Shown here: piece after piece, positions 22,340 to 33,200 of the stretch
How the letters are laid out: each line of letters opens with the position of its first letter
Numbering within the stretch: the first letter of the stretch is position 1
NCBI RefSeq assembly: GCF_010183535.1
Contig: NC_071332.1
Coordinates: forward strand, 15,066,001 to 15,130,000
DNA from: Caenorhabditis remanei
Taxonomy: Eukaryota > Nematoda > Chromadorea > Rhabditida > Rhabditidae
Reading direction: 5' to 3'
Length of the DNA stretch: 64,000 nt
Made by a program: the position numbers and the translations under genes
The notes under the pieces: generated by a model
What the model saw: the letters and a program-made list of their open reading frames with translations, nothing else
What the model was told of the DNA's origin: nothing
The model's database searches: none

Positions 22340-25300
22340 TCACTGGTCAAACAGCACGGACAAACGGAATGCCTCCAGTGCTGTCTCAATTGGAATGACC
22401 TGAAAAAATTTGTGAAATCTAATCATTTCTACAAAGAGCAAACCCACATTAAACTTATCGACATTTAAATGTTTATCTAGAAGAGTTGGAATTGCCACAC
22501 AAGGAATCAGGCGGGCTACCGATTTCAGAAAACCAAGAATTTTCCAGATATGTATTGATCCGTGACCAGTGTTCTTTTTGTTCTCTGCATGCCCTTGTGC
22601 CTTTTCGAGTGTTTCTAGCAGTGACTCAGTCAATGCCCTTGAGGTTATACGCTGAAAACAACAAAAATGAATATTATAAAGCAAACTTAATGTAATACCT
22701 CATGAGACCGTGTCTTTCTCCACAACTCCTCCACAGTTTCTTCAAACTTTTTGAAGCCATCGAGTTCTGAAGGCATCAAGATCCGTTGTTGTTGTCGAAT
22801 GGCGCTGAGTACGATTTTCAGAATGGCTTTCCGACTGACAACTGAGCACACTAGACCACGCAGAACATTTATTTTTAAATCCACTGGCGTCATCAATTTT
22901 CTGAAATTAGAATAGAAAAATCATGTATCTGTAAATACAAATGTTGTATTTATAACTTCGACAACAGTACCGTGCAGTAAGTTTTTTGCCCTTTTCCAGT
23001 TGAAATAGACCAAATTTAGAGGGTGTTACGGTATCACTGATTGTCTCGCAAAAGTAAACTATGTATAAACCATACAGAACAAAAATAGAGCTTTGTTTTT
23101 GTATTTGACCACTTATTTGTACGGATACTCCCTAGAGAGTTATGGTCATTTTAAGAGGACAGCTCAAAAATCACTCTATTTTGCACTGAAATGGAACGAG
23201 GGAGATATTACTTTGTCGATATGTAACTTGCTAGGAAGTGCTCGTACAAAAAAGTTATCAACTACAAAATTGAAGCTCTACTTTTTTCTGTATGGTTTAC
23301 ACATAACTTACTTTGTGAGACAATCAGTGATACCGTAACAGTCTCTCAAAGTTGGTCATCTTCAATGGAAAAAAAATGCCCAATGGCATCCCTGACTGAA
23401 CAGTACTGTAACTTATAGCGGCAAATGTTAATTAGTTTATTTTAGCCAACACCTAAAGCTAGAGTTTTGTAATTTTATTTGGGCAATTTTGACAGGAAAT
23501 TTACTTACATTGGAAGAGGAATATCTTGATTAGAGGGTTTCTCAGCCATCGTATGTGTTGGCGCTTGACGATTTGCGAATACATTTCGTTCCTGAAACAC
23601 AATCCATCCAAACTGAATATAAACGAACAAATAAGACTAAAATAAACCTGAACTGGAACCGAAGCTGCATCAGGAAGTGTTCGGCGTTGAAATTTGTTAG
23701 CAGTGAGTAACGGAAGGGTCCACTGTCTCTGCCGAGTTGTTGAGCTGAAAGTAAATGATAAGGAGAATGTTTAGTTCAGATTTCAGTGACAAATGAAATA
23801 TCATTGCCCAATTCTGAAAATGAACTCTCTGAAACTCACCGGCTTCCGTCGAAGGAGTTTGGAGTGATTGTGTTTCGAAGTTGACCTGACGATGAAACAT
23901 TTGGTTGTCTCCGTGTAGAAGATGTAAACTTCGGAACCCTTAAAAAGTTTTTTAAATATTTGAACCATTCGTCACCGGATGTTCATCACTCATCTCCGAG
24001 TGATTTTTCTATCCGAACATTGATAAAAATAGAAATCAGGGGATTTTAAATGAACACAGAAAAATGAATTGTGATAACATGACAGTTTTTTTGCTGTTAT
24101 CGATTTCCTTATACTTGCAACGGGCCGGGCCGTGACGAGAATTTCCAAGGCCCGGCCCGGCCCGGCCCGAGGCACGGCCCGGCCCGAAGGCCCGGCTGAA
24201 AAATTTGAACTGAAAATTTGAACGAAATTTTGAATTTTTTTGAATTTTTTTGAATTTTTTGCCAAAAATGTCGAATTTTGACTATACTTCAGAATTCAAT
24301 TAAAAGATAGTTATGCATCAAAAATTGAAATTTTTAATGTAAAATTTCAAAAAATTTCAAAAAATTTGGTAAAACATAGGTACCTTTTTTTTGAAGCCGG
24401 GCCTTCGGGCCGGGCCGGGCCTTGAAAATTCTCTACCGGGCCGGGCCGTAAATTTGCAAGTATGGATTTCCTAAGTTTAACATCAACAGAAAAAAAAACC
24501 AACGTATTATTCTCATCCACATTTGAAGATGAATTTTCAGAGTCTCGATGCAGAGACAGAGACCAATTGTGAGTTTTCAAAGTATCCTCTGACGTCACAA
24601 ACTTTACTATCCTTTTATTCTCATCCCAGTCCAATTTGCCATATTTGTCGAGCCTAAAGTGTGGTTTTCTCCTCAAATTTGATGCGATTAGTTTTCTTAC
24701 ATGCTCTTAAAATTCCCGTTAAGTTCGGATTGCGTCAAGAAAATCATTTGAACTCTCGTTTTAACACTATACTGTAGAGCAAGACGGATGTTGGGAAGCA
24801 GTTTCATAAGCCTGTAAATATATGGAATAATAATGGTCGAGAATTTTTTTCTGAATAGCCTACTCTTGAGAAATTCCATAATCTTTTATATCTGCATTGT
24901 TCTTTCGAAACTCATCGATGATTTCCTTTCGTGACATGATCGAGCTTCTCCGTGTGCTGAGATCTGCCAACAAAATCAGTAATTCTCTTTGAAGAGGTGT
25001 TGTATTCTTCCAAAAAAATTTGAACGATTGATGAACGTTACTCTGGAAAAGGAAAACAAATTGCCAAAAGTAATTCAATAACAATCAATAATTACTTTCT
25101 CCCCGAGCCACCAGCTTCCTGATCGGTAATAAGTGATCCTTTCCTGCCTGTCAAGCTCAAAATCGTCCATTCGTTCCGTTGAAATTAACCTAGAACACAT
25201 TACTTCGGTTATAAAGTGTGTTATTTAAAGCTTACTCGGCGATTATGCTTTCATGGAGGGGTTCATATTGAGCGAAATGAATCAGGATTCGTTTGTCTAA

Positions 25301-27804
25301 ATCAACAAACTTATGCTGACGGCCGTTCAGCAGTAAGCTTGAAGCTCTGAAAAATGCTTTCAGACAGTAAATTCACACATGACAACGCACCTTTTCAATA
25401 ATGAAATCCACGGTCTTGTTGTTAGTTTCAAACCTTCAAGTTTGTTGCAAGCGTCACTAACGATGTATTCAATACTGTTTGTATTTTTTTGAAACGCAGC
25501 CACCATTTGATTAATAAGCTCAAGAAACTTGTTGAGTTGTTCTTTTTTGCAAATTTCTCCTTGTTTCTGAAGTGAAATCCACTAGAACTGAATCTTGAAG
25601 AAATGTGAAAACAAACCTGTGTGGTCATTACCACCGATTGATGAACTGGGCGCAAGGGTGCATCACGAAGTGTTTGCCCTTGAATAGTAGATATCGGAAG
25701 GGACTTTGGCAAGATGGACAATGCTACGGACACAATTGGTTGTTCCTGTGTAGAGGACAATGGCTCCCTATCCCTTAAAAAATTTGTGCAATTCAAGCTA
25801 ATGACTCTGAAACTTACTCATTCATGTGAGGAGAACTTTGTCCTGCCTGGAGAATTTCAGTCTCTTCAAGAAAATCAATGTTTGAACCATTCGGATGGTC
25901 ATTGATCATCTCGAGCGTACATCCTTCTCTGAATATTCATAAAAATAGAAATGCGGAGAGTACAGAAAAGAGGATTGTGATAACAAGAGTTTTTTCAAAA
26001 GGTTGTTTGTTGATTGAATTTTTCGATGAATTCACTTTCAATCGGATTCCTCTTATTTTAATAAAAAGAATAAAGCAACTCACCCAATTTCGTCAACTGG
26101 ATTTGAAACTCGACTCGGATGTTCGTCTAACGTGGATGTGGATTCAACTTGTTGTTCCGGTGAAACTGACTTCACATTTCTGCAAATGCGTCTATATATT
26201 TCTGAACTATCAACTGGAAACTCACTGTTGTTCACGTGGGAAGCCGGCGCTTGATGGGAAATAATCATGATCATCCAAATAACAAAAATAAGGCTTACTC
26301 GGATGTTCGTCTAACGTAGATCTGGATTCAATTTGTTGTTCCGGGGAAACTGACTCCAAATATCTTCAAATGCGTCTATGTATTTCTGAACTATGAATTT
26401 GAAACTCACTGTTGTTCTTGTATGAAGTCGACCTTATATTGGAGATAATCATGATCATCAAAATGACAAAAATAAGGAACAACAGTCATCAGAATATTAT
26501 TCGATATGTTTTCTTCTGAAATAATATTTTCCGATGTAGACGGGCCAGGCAAATCTGCATCTATCGAAGAGCCACACTGGTCTAACGAAGCATCCAAAGT
26601 GTCCAAGTTTCTTCAAAAGAATACGTAAATTTTTAAACTATTGATATTAAAACTCACTGTTGTTGGTGTGGAGAATTGGATTGTGACTGGTTGTCAATTT
26701 TAGCCTTTTTGGCCATTAAAGGTTCATCTTCCAAAGACTCCCTCTGTCTTTTTGAATTTGATGACTCCACTTCTTCAGTTTCAAATATTTCTTCTTTGAT
26801 GATTCGTATTTCAAGTAACTTCTCACGAAACGCATCGAAACAATTGGACGGCGCACTAAAACTAATTACAATATCTTCATGTGGCCAATCGGCTAGATCA
26901 ACGTTGATGAAATAAGTTCGAAGTCTGGAATACGAAGCGATTTTCACGATATAAATGATTTGAATACGACTTACTTCATCAAATAAGGTCCATCTATTAT
27001 TTCCTTGTTATCAATCTTCTTTTGTAGATTGAGGCAGTGATAGAAGGGGACTGCTTCAGAAATCCTTTCAGTTAGTTTTGTGAATCTGAACTCGAAATTT
27101 GTCATCAAAATCTGGGAAAAAACTCACAGATTCACAAATGAATGGTGGTCCACTGGTCCCCAAAATTTTCTTTTTCTCCACTGTTGGAACCCGTTCGCCA
27201 ACTCCACAAAGGTTTTGAATTCGTGGAGCGTATCGCATATTGTAGTCATGAATTCTATGATAATTTCCGGCTAAAACAATAAAATTCCCACTTTTAAAAT
27301 GAAATAATTCGAACTTACTGTTGGTTCCTTTATCCGGAAGCTTCGATCATTCGATGAAAATGATATGATCTTCTTTTCTTCACTGAGGCTCAATTTACCC
27401 AAACATAGTATTCTGAAATTATTCACATTTTTAATAGTTATCGTATTAAAAACTCACTTTTCATAGCATGAATCCGACATTTCCAGTCTGAATACATGGA
27501 TCATCTTTAATACATCGATTCCAGTAAATCGTTGTCTAACATCTATTTCCTTTTCTAATTCTTCAATAACTCTAAAAACATTATAGTTTTTTTGCAATGT
27601 CTATGACTGAAACTTTATTTACCTGTTTTCGAAATCAATTAGTCGAGGTCGTTCCGGTAAAGATAAAGATAAACTTTCAAAGAACGCCAAGATCTCATTT
27701 TTTATTGATTTGAAGACCACAGCCACCTGGGAAATTTCGAGCATTCTGCTCAAAAAAGCTTCCAGCATGGGGTTAGTGGAAGAAATATTTGAATCGTTGT
27801 TCAT
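22340..27804 (-). CDS. large SPK protein with four SPK-type domains and C-terminal helical region
   Basis: I could chain 23 exons from the ATG at 27804 to the stop at 22342-22340 with every phase matching, giving 1013 residues. SPK 1 (15-130) ends KLSLSEEKKIISFSSND. SPK 2 (131-260) has EIIIEFMTTICDTL and FINVDLADWPHED. An acidic/Ser-rich linker follows. SPK 3 (492-619) has LNKFLELINQMV and FELDRQERITYY. SPK 4 (620-735) has LQRELLILLADLS, VKTRVQMIFLTQS and LDWDENKRIVKF. A second linker leads to helical repeats ending VIPIETALEAF. Two tandem two-SPK genes may have fused after loss of the first C-terminal region. TTTTCAG sits 3 bases before the ATG (likely SL1 site). Introns host two transposons. 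Exon 26363-26299 is a duplicate that breaks frame if included. Confidence 0.75.
22965..23408. mobile_element. palindromic MITE, Tc1/mariner type, in an SPK intron
   Basis: About 444 bp with ends CAGTACCGTGCAGTAAG and the complement of CAGTACTGTTCAGT. It shares internal blocks with the elements at 19386, 30585 and 48873. It occupies the intron between exons 23591-23509 and 22900-22699 of the large SPK gene. TA follows on the right, but the left flank reads AA. Confidence 0.8.
24110..24464. mobile_element. GC-rich MITE with 8 bp target duplication (hAT-like)
   Basis: A 355 bp element with ends TATACTTGCAA and TTGCAAGTATG, flanked by the 8 bp duplication GATTTCCT (24102-24109 and 24465-24472). 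Both ends carry runs of CCCGGCC in inverted orientation. The paralogous intron in copy 2 (near 31089-31096) has a single uninterrupted GATTTCCTAAG, which is the empty site. An 8 bp duplication is typical of hAT transposons. Confidence 0.9.
26084..26363 (-). repeat. tandem exon duplication inside the large SPK gene
   Basis: Two versions of one exon lie at 26363-26299 and 26179-26084, both encoding SPEQQ.ES.STLDEHPS. Between them is a partial copy of the end of the preceding exon. The first version ends in a GTAAG donor of the wrong phase for the second. The reading frame is kept only by splicing from exon 26610-26410 directly to 26179-26084. The sister gene at 30270-34823 has only one version. 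Confidence 0.75.
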
Positions 27805-28951
27805 TTTCTGAAAAAAAGAACACTGTGTGGAAACTAGGGAAATTATTGAAATAACAATTAGGAACTAATAAAACAAACGATGACAGGAGAAAAGATAGAC
27901 GGGTGAAAACAATGACAAGAAAACCATTCAAGAAAGGGAAGAGTTCGTTATTGCGGAACAGGTGTTCCCAGTTTCTTAATTATTGCAGTAGAGCGCGTTT
28001 TCTATATAAGTTGGTGAAGAAGAGAGTGTGAATATTCTCAAACAAAAATTTCTTTAGAGTGAAGTTCTTATCAGTGAACTTGAATAAGAACTCCAACATG
28101 ACGAGAAAAAGAAATTCGATATAAATATCAAAAATTGTAAACATTTATATTTTTCTAGAAACCTTTAAACAGGTAATCTCTAAGGTCCAAGAAGAAATTT
28201 GAATCTTTAAAAAGAGAGATGAATCACAAGAAGCCAGTGTTCTCAAACTTTTTTGGCCAATTGGTCATACTCGTTTTTCTTAAGATTGAAAAAATTGAGA
28301 TACTGGAGACTGGAGAAACGATGAAAATAAGAGAGCGATCAATGTGTGAGGAGGAGAGGGCACAGTTAGCGTAGAGGTCCGAAGGCTCGCAAATGTGAGT
28401 GGTGTATATGTCATGTCTATGTGATGATGTGCGACAGAAAGAGAGAACAGGCTCATCTTTATAGTCAGATAAGTAAACAGTAACCAATATGTTTTCGCGA
28501 CCCGGCCTTGCACTAATGTGGGCAAACTGTCATGCAGCAGTTTAAAAAAAAGCTGAATCGTTAACTCAAAAAAATGTATATATTTACGATTAGGAAGGTT
28601 TTCGTAGGAGGTAAAGCTGATTGTGTAGAGATCAGAAGGCCTACAGGAGTGCGTTAACGTTAACGAGAGGGCATGCGACAAGATGAGAGCGCACATATCA
28701 TTGTTCTACTACGAATAGACAGCTGGTTTGGAGGAATGGCTCTGCCTTCAATTCATGAAAAAGGTTCAATTATAGAAATTATGTCTAAAAAACTTTATAT
28801 GCGTATATACAGAGAATTATCTGTATATGTATAACAAGAAACAAGAAAACAGTAAAAAAAAAATTGAAAAACAACAAAGAAAAGACAAAACGGGACAAGA
28901 GATCAGGGTTGAAAGGAGAACAAAGAAAACTTTGCAGTTTTCAATTCAATA
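27805..28951. other. intergenic region between SPK genes
   Basis: About 1.15 kb. The first 150 bp upstream of the gene start at 27804 is duplicated at 34824-34960. The rest is AT-rich with a purine-rich stretch (28320-28450). Overlapping minus-strand frames at 28224-28696 are Ser/Thr/His-rich and look like chance. Confidence 0.5.
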
Positions 28952-30229
28952 TTATTCTGGTGTTTCTCTTTGGAAGGATAAAGACCATTTGTAGATCTTC
29001 TTGGTGTACCGGCTAGTGACATATTTCACAACGCGTCGAGTGTTGTCGAGAGTTAGCTTTCCATGTTGTCTCAATCTGAAATAAGTTGAAGTTGTTTCAG
29101 TTAGCTTACTCAACTTCTCTCACTCTTTCTCAAACATTTCATGGAGCTTCGATTGTGTCCAAAATACCATTTTAGCCCTCGTTTTCAAATCATATTGACG
29201 AGCTAAATGGAGATTTGGAAGGAGCTGGTTCAGTCTGAAAATCACAAACGGTCTATCAAAAATTGAGCAGAATAACTCACTCGTCAAGAATCTGCTCTTT
29301 GTCAAGCGGCGCGTTTTGTTCTTGATATTCTTCAATAATTTCATCTGTCGATATTAATGCCCTTTTGCTTGACAGGATATTCAGCAATTTCTTCTGAATT
29401 TCCGTGGCGTTTATCCAGAATTGGTGGTGCACAGATGGATTTTTACTCTTAAAATAAAAATAGTACTACGAGTCAAAATACTCAAACCCTTACTTTAATT
29501 CCCAAACTCAATCCTCCTTCTTCCGGTGACTCATAGTAAACGAGGAGACCTTTCTCATCAATTTCAAAGTTATCGATTTCTTTGTTTAATATCAATCTGG
29601 AAATAATTTTGATCAAACTTGTCGAATATTGGCCCGTCGGCCAGCCCGGACCGGCCCAGTCGGCAAGGCATCAAAAAATGTTACCTATTTTTGACCGGAT
29701 TTTTTGAATTTTTAAAGATTTTACATTAAAAAAAGCAATTTTTTGATGCACAACTAGCTTTTGATTGAATCCTAAAGTGTAGTCAAAAATTCGATATTTT
29801 TAGAGAAAAAAATTCAAAAATTTAGTTCAAAAAATTTTTGAATTTCAAACCCCGGCCTGTGACAAGTTTGATTTTGATAAGATTGTTAGAGTTTGTATTC
29901 AAAACATACTCCTTGACTATGGTGTTGTGAAGAGGCCATTTAAGACACCAATTAATAAAAATTCTCTCCTCCACTGAGTAATCCGGACATTGAAGTCGAC
30001 CTCGTATTTCTTTTTGTACTCTGCAATGAAACGTCCAGACTAGATATTTCTAATTGAATATTTACTTTTTGATCAATGCACTTTCTCCTCTTTCAGATTT
30101 TTTCATCAATCGATACGTTTTGCACGTTGTTGCCATGCGGAAAGAATCTTCATGTTTCTCGATTTCGCCTAATACATAGTCCATCAAATCATCAGTTTCT
30201 TCATTACTGAATTGGGAATTAGTTTTCAT
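28952..30229 (-). CDS. short SPK protein, two SPK domains, no C-terminal helical region
   Basis: Exons are 30229-30066, 30020-29910, 29596-29494, 29447-29281, 29234-29124 and 29075-28952, giving 259 residues, phase-consistent. SPK 1 (about 10-126) has DDLMDYVLGEIEKHED, ERIFINWCLKWPLH and FEIDEKGLLVYYES. SPK 2 (127-245) has QKKLLNILSSKRALIS, LKTRAKMVFWTQS and LTLDNTRRVVKY. The stop follows within 15 residues. TATTTCAG lies 6 bases before the ATG, compatible with trans-splicing. The same acceptor is in phase with the last exon of the upstream gene at 30389-30306. These exons may therefore be the 3' end of that gene, giving a six-SPK protein. A GC-rich MITE occupies intron 2. Confidence 0.75.
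29614..29870. mobile_element. GC-rich MITE with 8 bp target duplication (hAT-like)
   Basis: A 257 bp element with ends CAAACTTGTC and GACAAGTTTG. It is flanked by ATTTTGAT at 29606-29613 and 29871-29878. Near the ends it carries GGCCCG-type runs; the interior is AT-rich and also seen in the elements at 24110 and 62088. It lies in an intron of the short SPK gene. Confidence 0.85.
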
Positions 30230-30269
30230 TGGTTTCTGAAATATATCATTTTGAATTCGAGATGAGTTG

Positions 30270-33200
30270 TCACTTTTTTTTTATGTTAACCGACTTCAAA
30301 CGGACCTCATTAGACGCCGATTTCGAGAAGCTGGTATGAAGTGAATCAATGACTTGGTTGTACGGGAACGCATTCCGTTCTCCTCGTTCCTGAATCACAA
30401 TCCATAAAAACTGAATATAAATAAACAAAGAAGGCTAAAACAAACCTGAACTGGCAGCGAGGTTGCATCAGTGAGTAACGGATGACTCTGTCGAGTTATT
30501 GTGCTGAAAGTAAATTATAGCGAAATTGTTTAGTTTATATTCAAGTGACAAAACGACATCGTTAACTTTTGAAAATTAAGTACGCTACAGGCCAAAAAGA
30601 TATCATTTCGAATGTTCAGTTGAATTTTTACAACTTTGATAGTGCGTCATGGTACCACTGGTTGTCGCACCAAGTAAATTATGTATAAACCATACAGAAC
30701 AAAGGTAGAGCTATTTTTATAGTTGACAACTTTTGTATACGAGCACTCCCAAGCAAGTTACATATAGAAAAAGTAATTTCTCCCTCAAATTGTCCCATTT
30801 CAGTGCAAAATAGTGCAATTTTTGAGCTATTTGCTCAGAATTACAATAACTCTCTAGGAAGTTCCCCTACAAAAAAAGATAACTGCAAAAACGGAGCTTT
30901 ACTTTTATGTTCGATCCATAAAAAGTTATTTTGTGGGACAGTTAGTTTTACCATGACACACTCTCAAAATTGCATCACTCATCTCGGAGTGATTTTTCGT
31001 CTGAATATTAATAAAATTAGAAATGTGGGGAGTTTAAAAGAGCACAGAAAAATGAATTGTGATAACATGAAAGTTTTTTGCTATTATCGATTTCCTAAGT
31101 TGATCATAAACTAAATAAAAACATACGTATTATACTCATCCATATTTGAAGATGATATTTCAGAGTCTCGATGCAGAGACAGAGACCAATTGTGATTTTT
31201 CAAAGTGTCATCTGACGTAACAAACTTTACTATCTTTCTACACTCATCGCAGTCCAACTTGCCATATTTGTCGAGCCTAAATTATGGTTTTGTCTTTAAA
31301 TTTGACACGATTAGCTCTCTTACTCTGCCTTGAATTGCTTGTTAAGATTGGATTGGGTCAAGAAAATCATTTGAACTCTCGTTTTAACACTATACTGTGG
31401 AGCAAGATGAAGTTTGGGAAGCAGATTGATAAGCCTGTAAATATATGGAATAATAATGGTCGAGAATTTTTTCTGAATAGCCTACTCTTGAAAAATTATA
31501 TTGTCGCTGATATCTGCATTGATCTTTTGAAATTCATCGATGACTTCCTCTAGTGACATGATCGAGCTTCTCCGTGAGCTGAGATCTGCCAACAAAATTA
31601 GTAACTCTCTTTGAAGAGGTGTTGTATCCTTCCAAAAGAATTTGAACGATTGATGAACGTTACTCTGGAATAAGAAAAATCGGCTCTATTACAGTTTAGA
31701 TGTCCTTTGAAAACTTGAACGTCCCAAAAAACACTTAGACGTCCCTTAAAACACTTAGACGTCCCTTGAAACACTTAAACGTCCTTTCAAACTCTAATTT
31801 TTTTAAACGTCCTTTCAAAAGTTTAGACGTCCCAAAAAACGTTTAAACGTCCCATAAAATGTTTAGACGTCCCTTGAAATCCCAAAATATAGTTCTGAAG
31901 ATTTAAACGTCCCAAAAAACAGTTCGACGTCCCAAAAAACATTTAGACGTCCCAAAAAACATTTAAACGTCCCAAAAAATGTTTAGACGTCCCTTGAACA
32001 CTTTCAGTGGCTTTTAGTGTTGAAGGGACGTCTAAACATTTTTTGGGACGTTTAAATGTTTTTTGGGACGTCTAATTATTTAAAACCAATTTTTCAGACT
32101 TCAAGGGACGTCTTAATATTTAATGGGACGTCTAAACATTTTTTGGGACGTCTAAATGTTTTTTGGGACGTTTAAACATTTTTGAACATATTTGGGATCC
32201 GAAAGGACGTTTAAATGTTTCAAAGGACGTCTAAGTGTTTCAAGGGACGTCTAAGTGTTTTTTGGGACGTCTAAGTGTATTTTGGGACGTTCAAGTTTTC
32301 AAAGGACATCCAAACTGTAATAGAGCCGAAAAATCTAATTGTTCTAAAAAAATCAATAACAATCAATACTTACTTTCTCCCCGAGCCGCCACTCTCCTGA
32401 TTGGTAGTAAGTAATCCTTCCCTGCCAGTCAAGCTCAAAATCGTCGATTCGTTCTGTTGAAATTAACCTATAATACGTTACTTCGGTTATAAAGTGTGTT
32501 ATTCAAAACTCACTCGGCGATTATGCTTTCATGGAGGGGTTGATATTGAGCGAAATAAATCAGGATTCGTTTGTCTAAATCAACAAACTTATGCTGGCGG
32601 CCGTTTCGCAGTAAGTTAAAAACTCTGAAAAATGATTCCACAATCAGACGAAAAATTCACACGTGATAACTTACCTTGTCAAAAACGAAATAAATGGTTT
32701 TGTTGTAAGTTTCGAATATTCGTCGCTAACGACGATGTTAATAGTGTCATTATTTTTTTGTAACGCAGCCACCATTTGATCAATAAGCTCCAGAAACTTG
32801 TTGAGTTGCTCTTTATTGCAACTTTCTCCTTGTTTCTGAAGTGAAATCCATTAGAACTGAATCTTGAAGAAATGTGAAAACAAACCTGTGTGGTCATTAC
32901 CTCCGATTGGTGAACTGGGCGCAAGGCTTCATCAGCTTGTTTCTGGTTAGAGGACGATGGTTTCAGTTCCCTTAAACAACTTTATGCAAATTCAAACTAG
33001 TGACTCTAAAAAAAAAAAAAAATAAAAATAAAACTTACTCATCAGATATGATATTTCCAGTCTCCTCTAGAAAGCCAATTGAACCGTTTGCCATCGGATG
33101 CCCATTACCCATCTCGAAGGGATTTGCTTCTCTGAATATTTATAAAAATATAAATCCAGAGAGAACAGAAAAAAGGATTGTAATAACAAGAGTTTTTGAA

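Larger units (their letters stand above)
23500..27950. repeat. segmental duplication, copy 1
   Basis: Matches 30388-34960 in the same orientation. Exons from 27804 to about 26400 differ from copy 2 at only a few positions per 300 bp. From about 26290 downward the copies differ at roughly one base in ten and have unique insertions. The right boundary near 27950 lies just upstream of the gene start. Confidence 0.85.

Noticed and set aside
28224..28696. Two overlapping minus-strand frames of 87 and 138 codons
   Set aside because: Low-complexity Ser/Thr/His/Leu content in different frames over the same purine-rich DNA; neither matches SPK or srh.
31681..32328. CRISPR-like array of regularly spaced GACGTCCC repeats
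   Set aside because: This is eukaryotic DNA with inverted, not direct, overall symmetry, an AAAAAT target duplication and degenerate spacers; it is a fold-back transposon.
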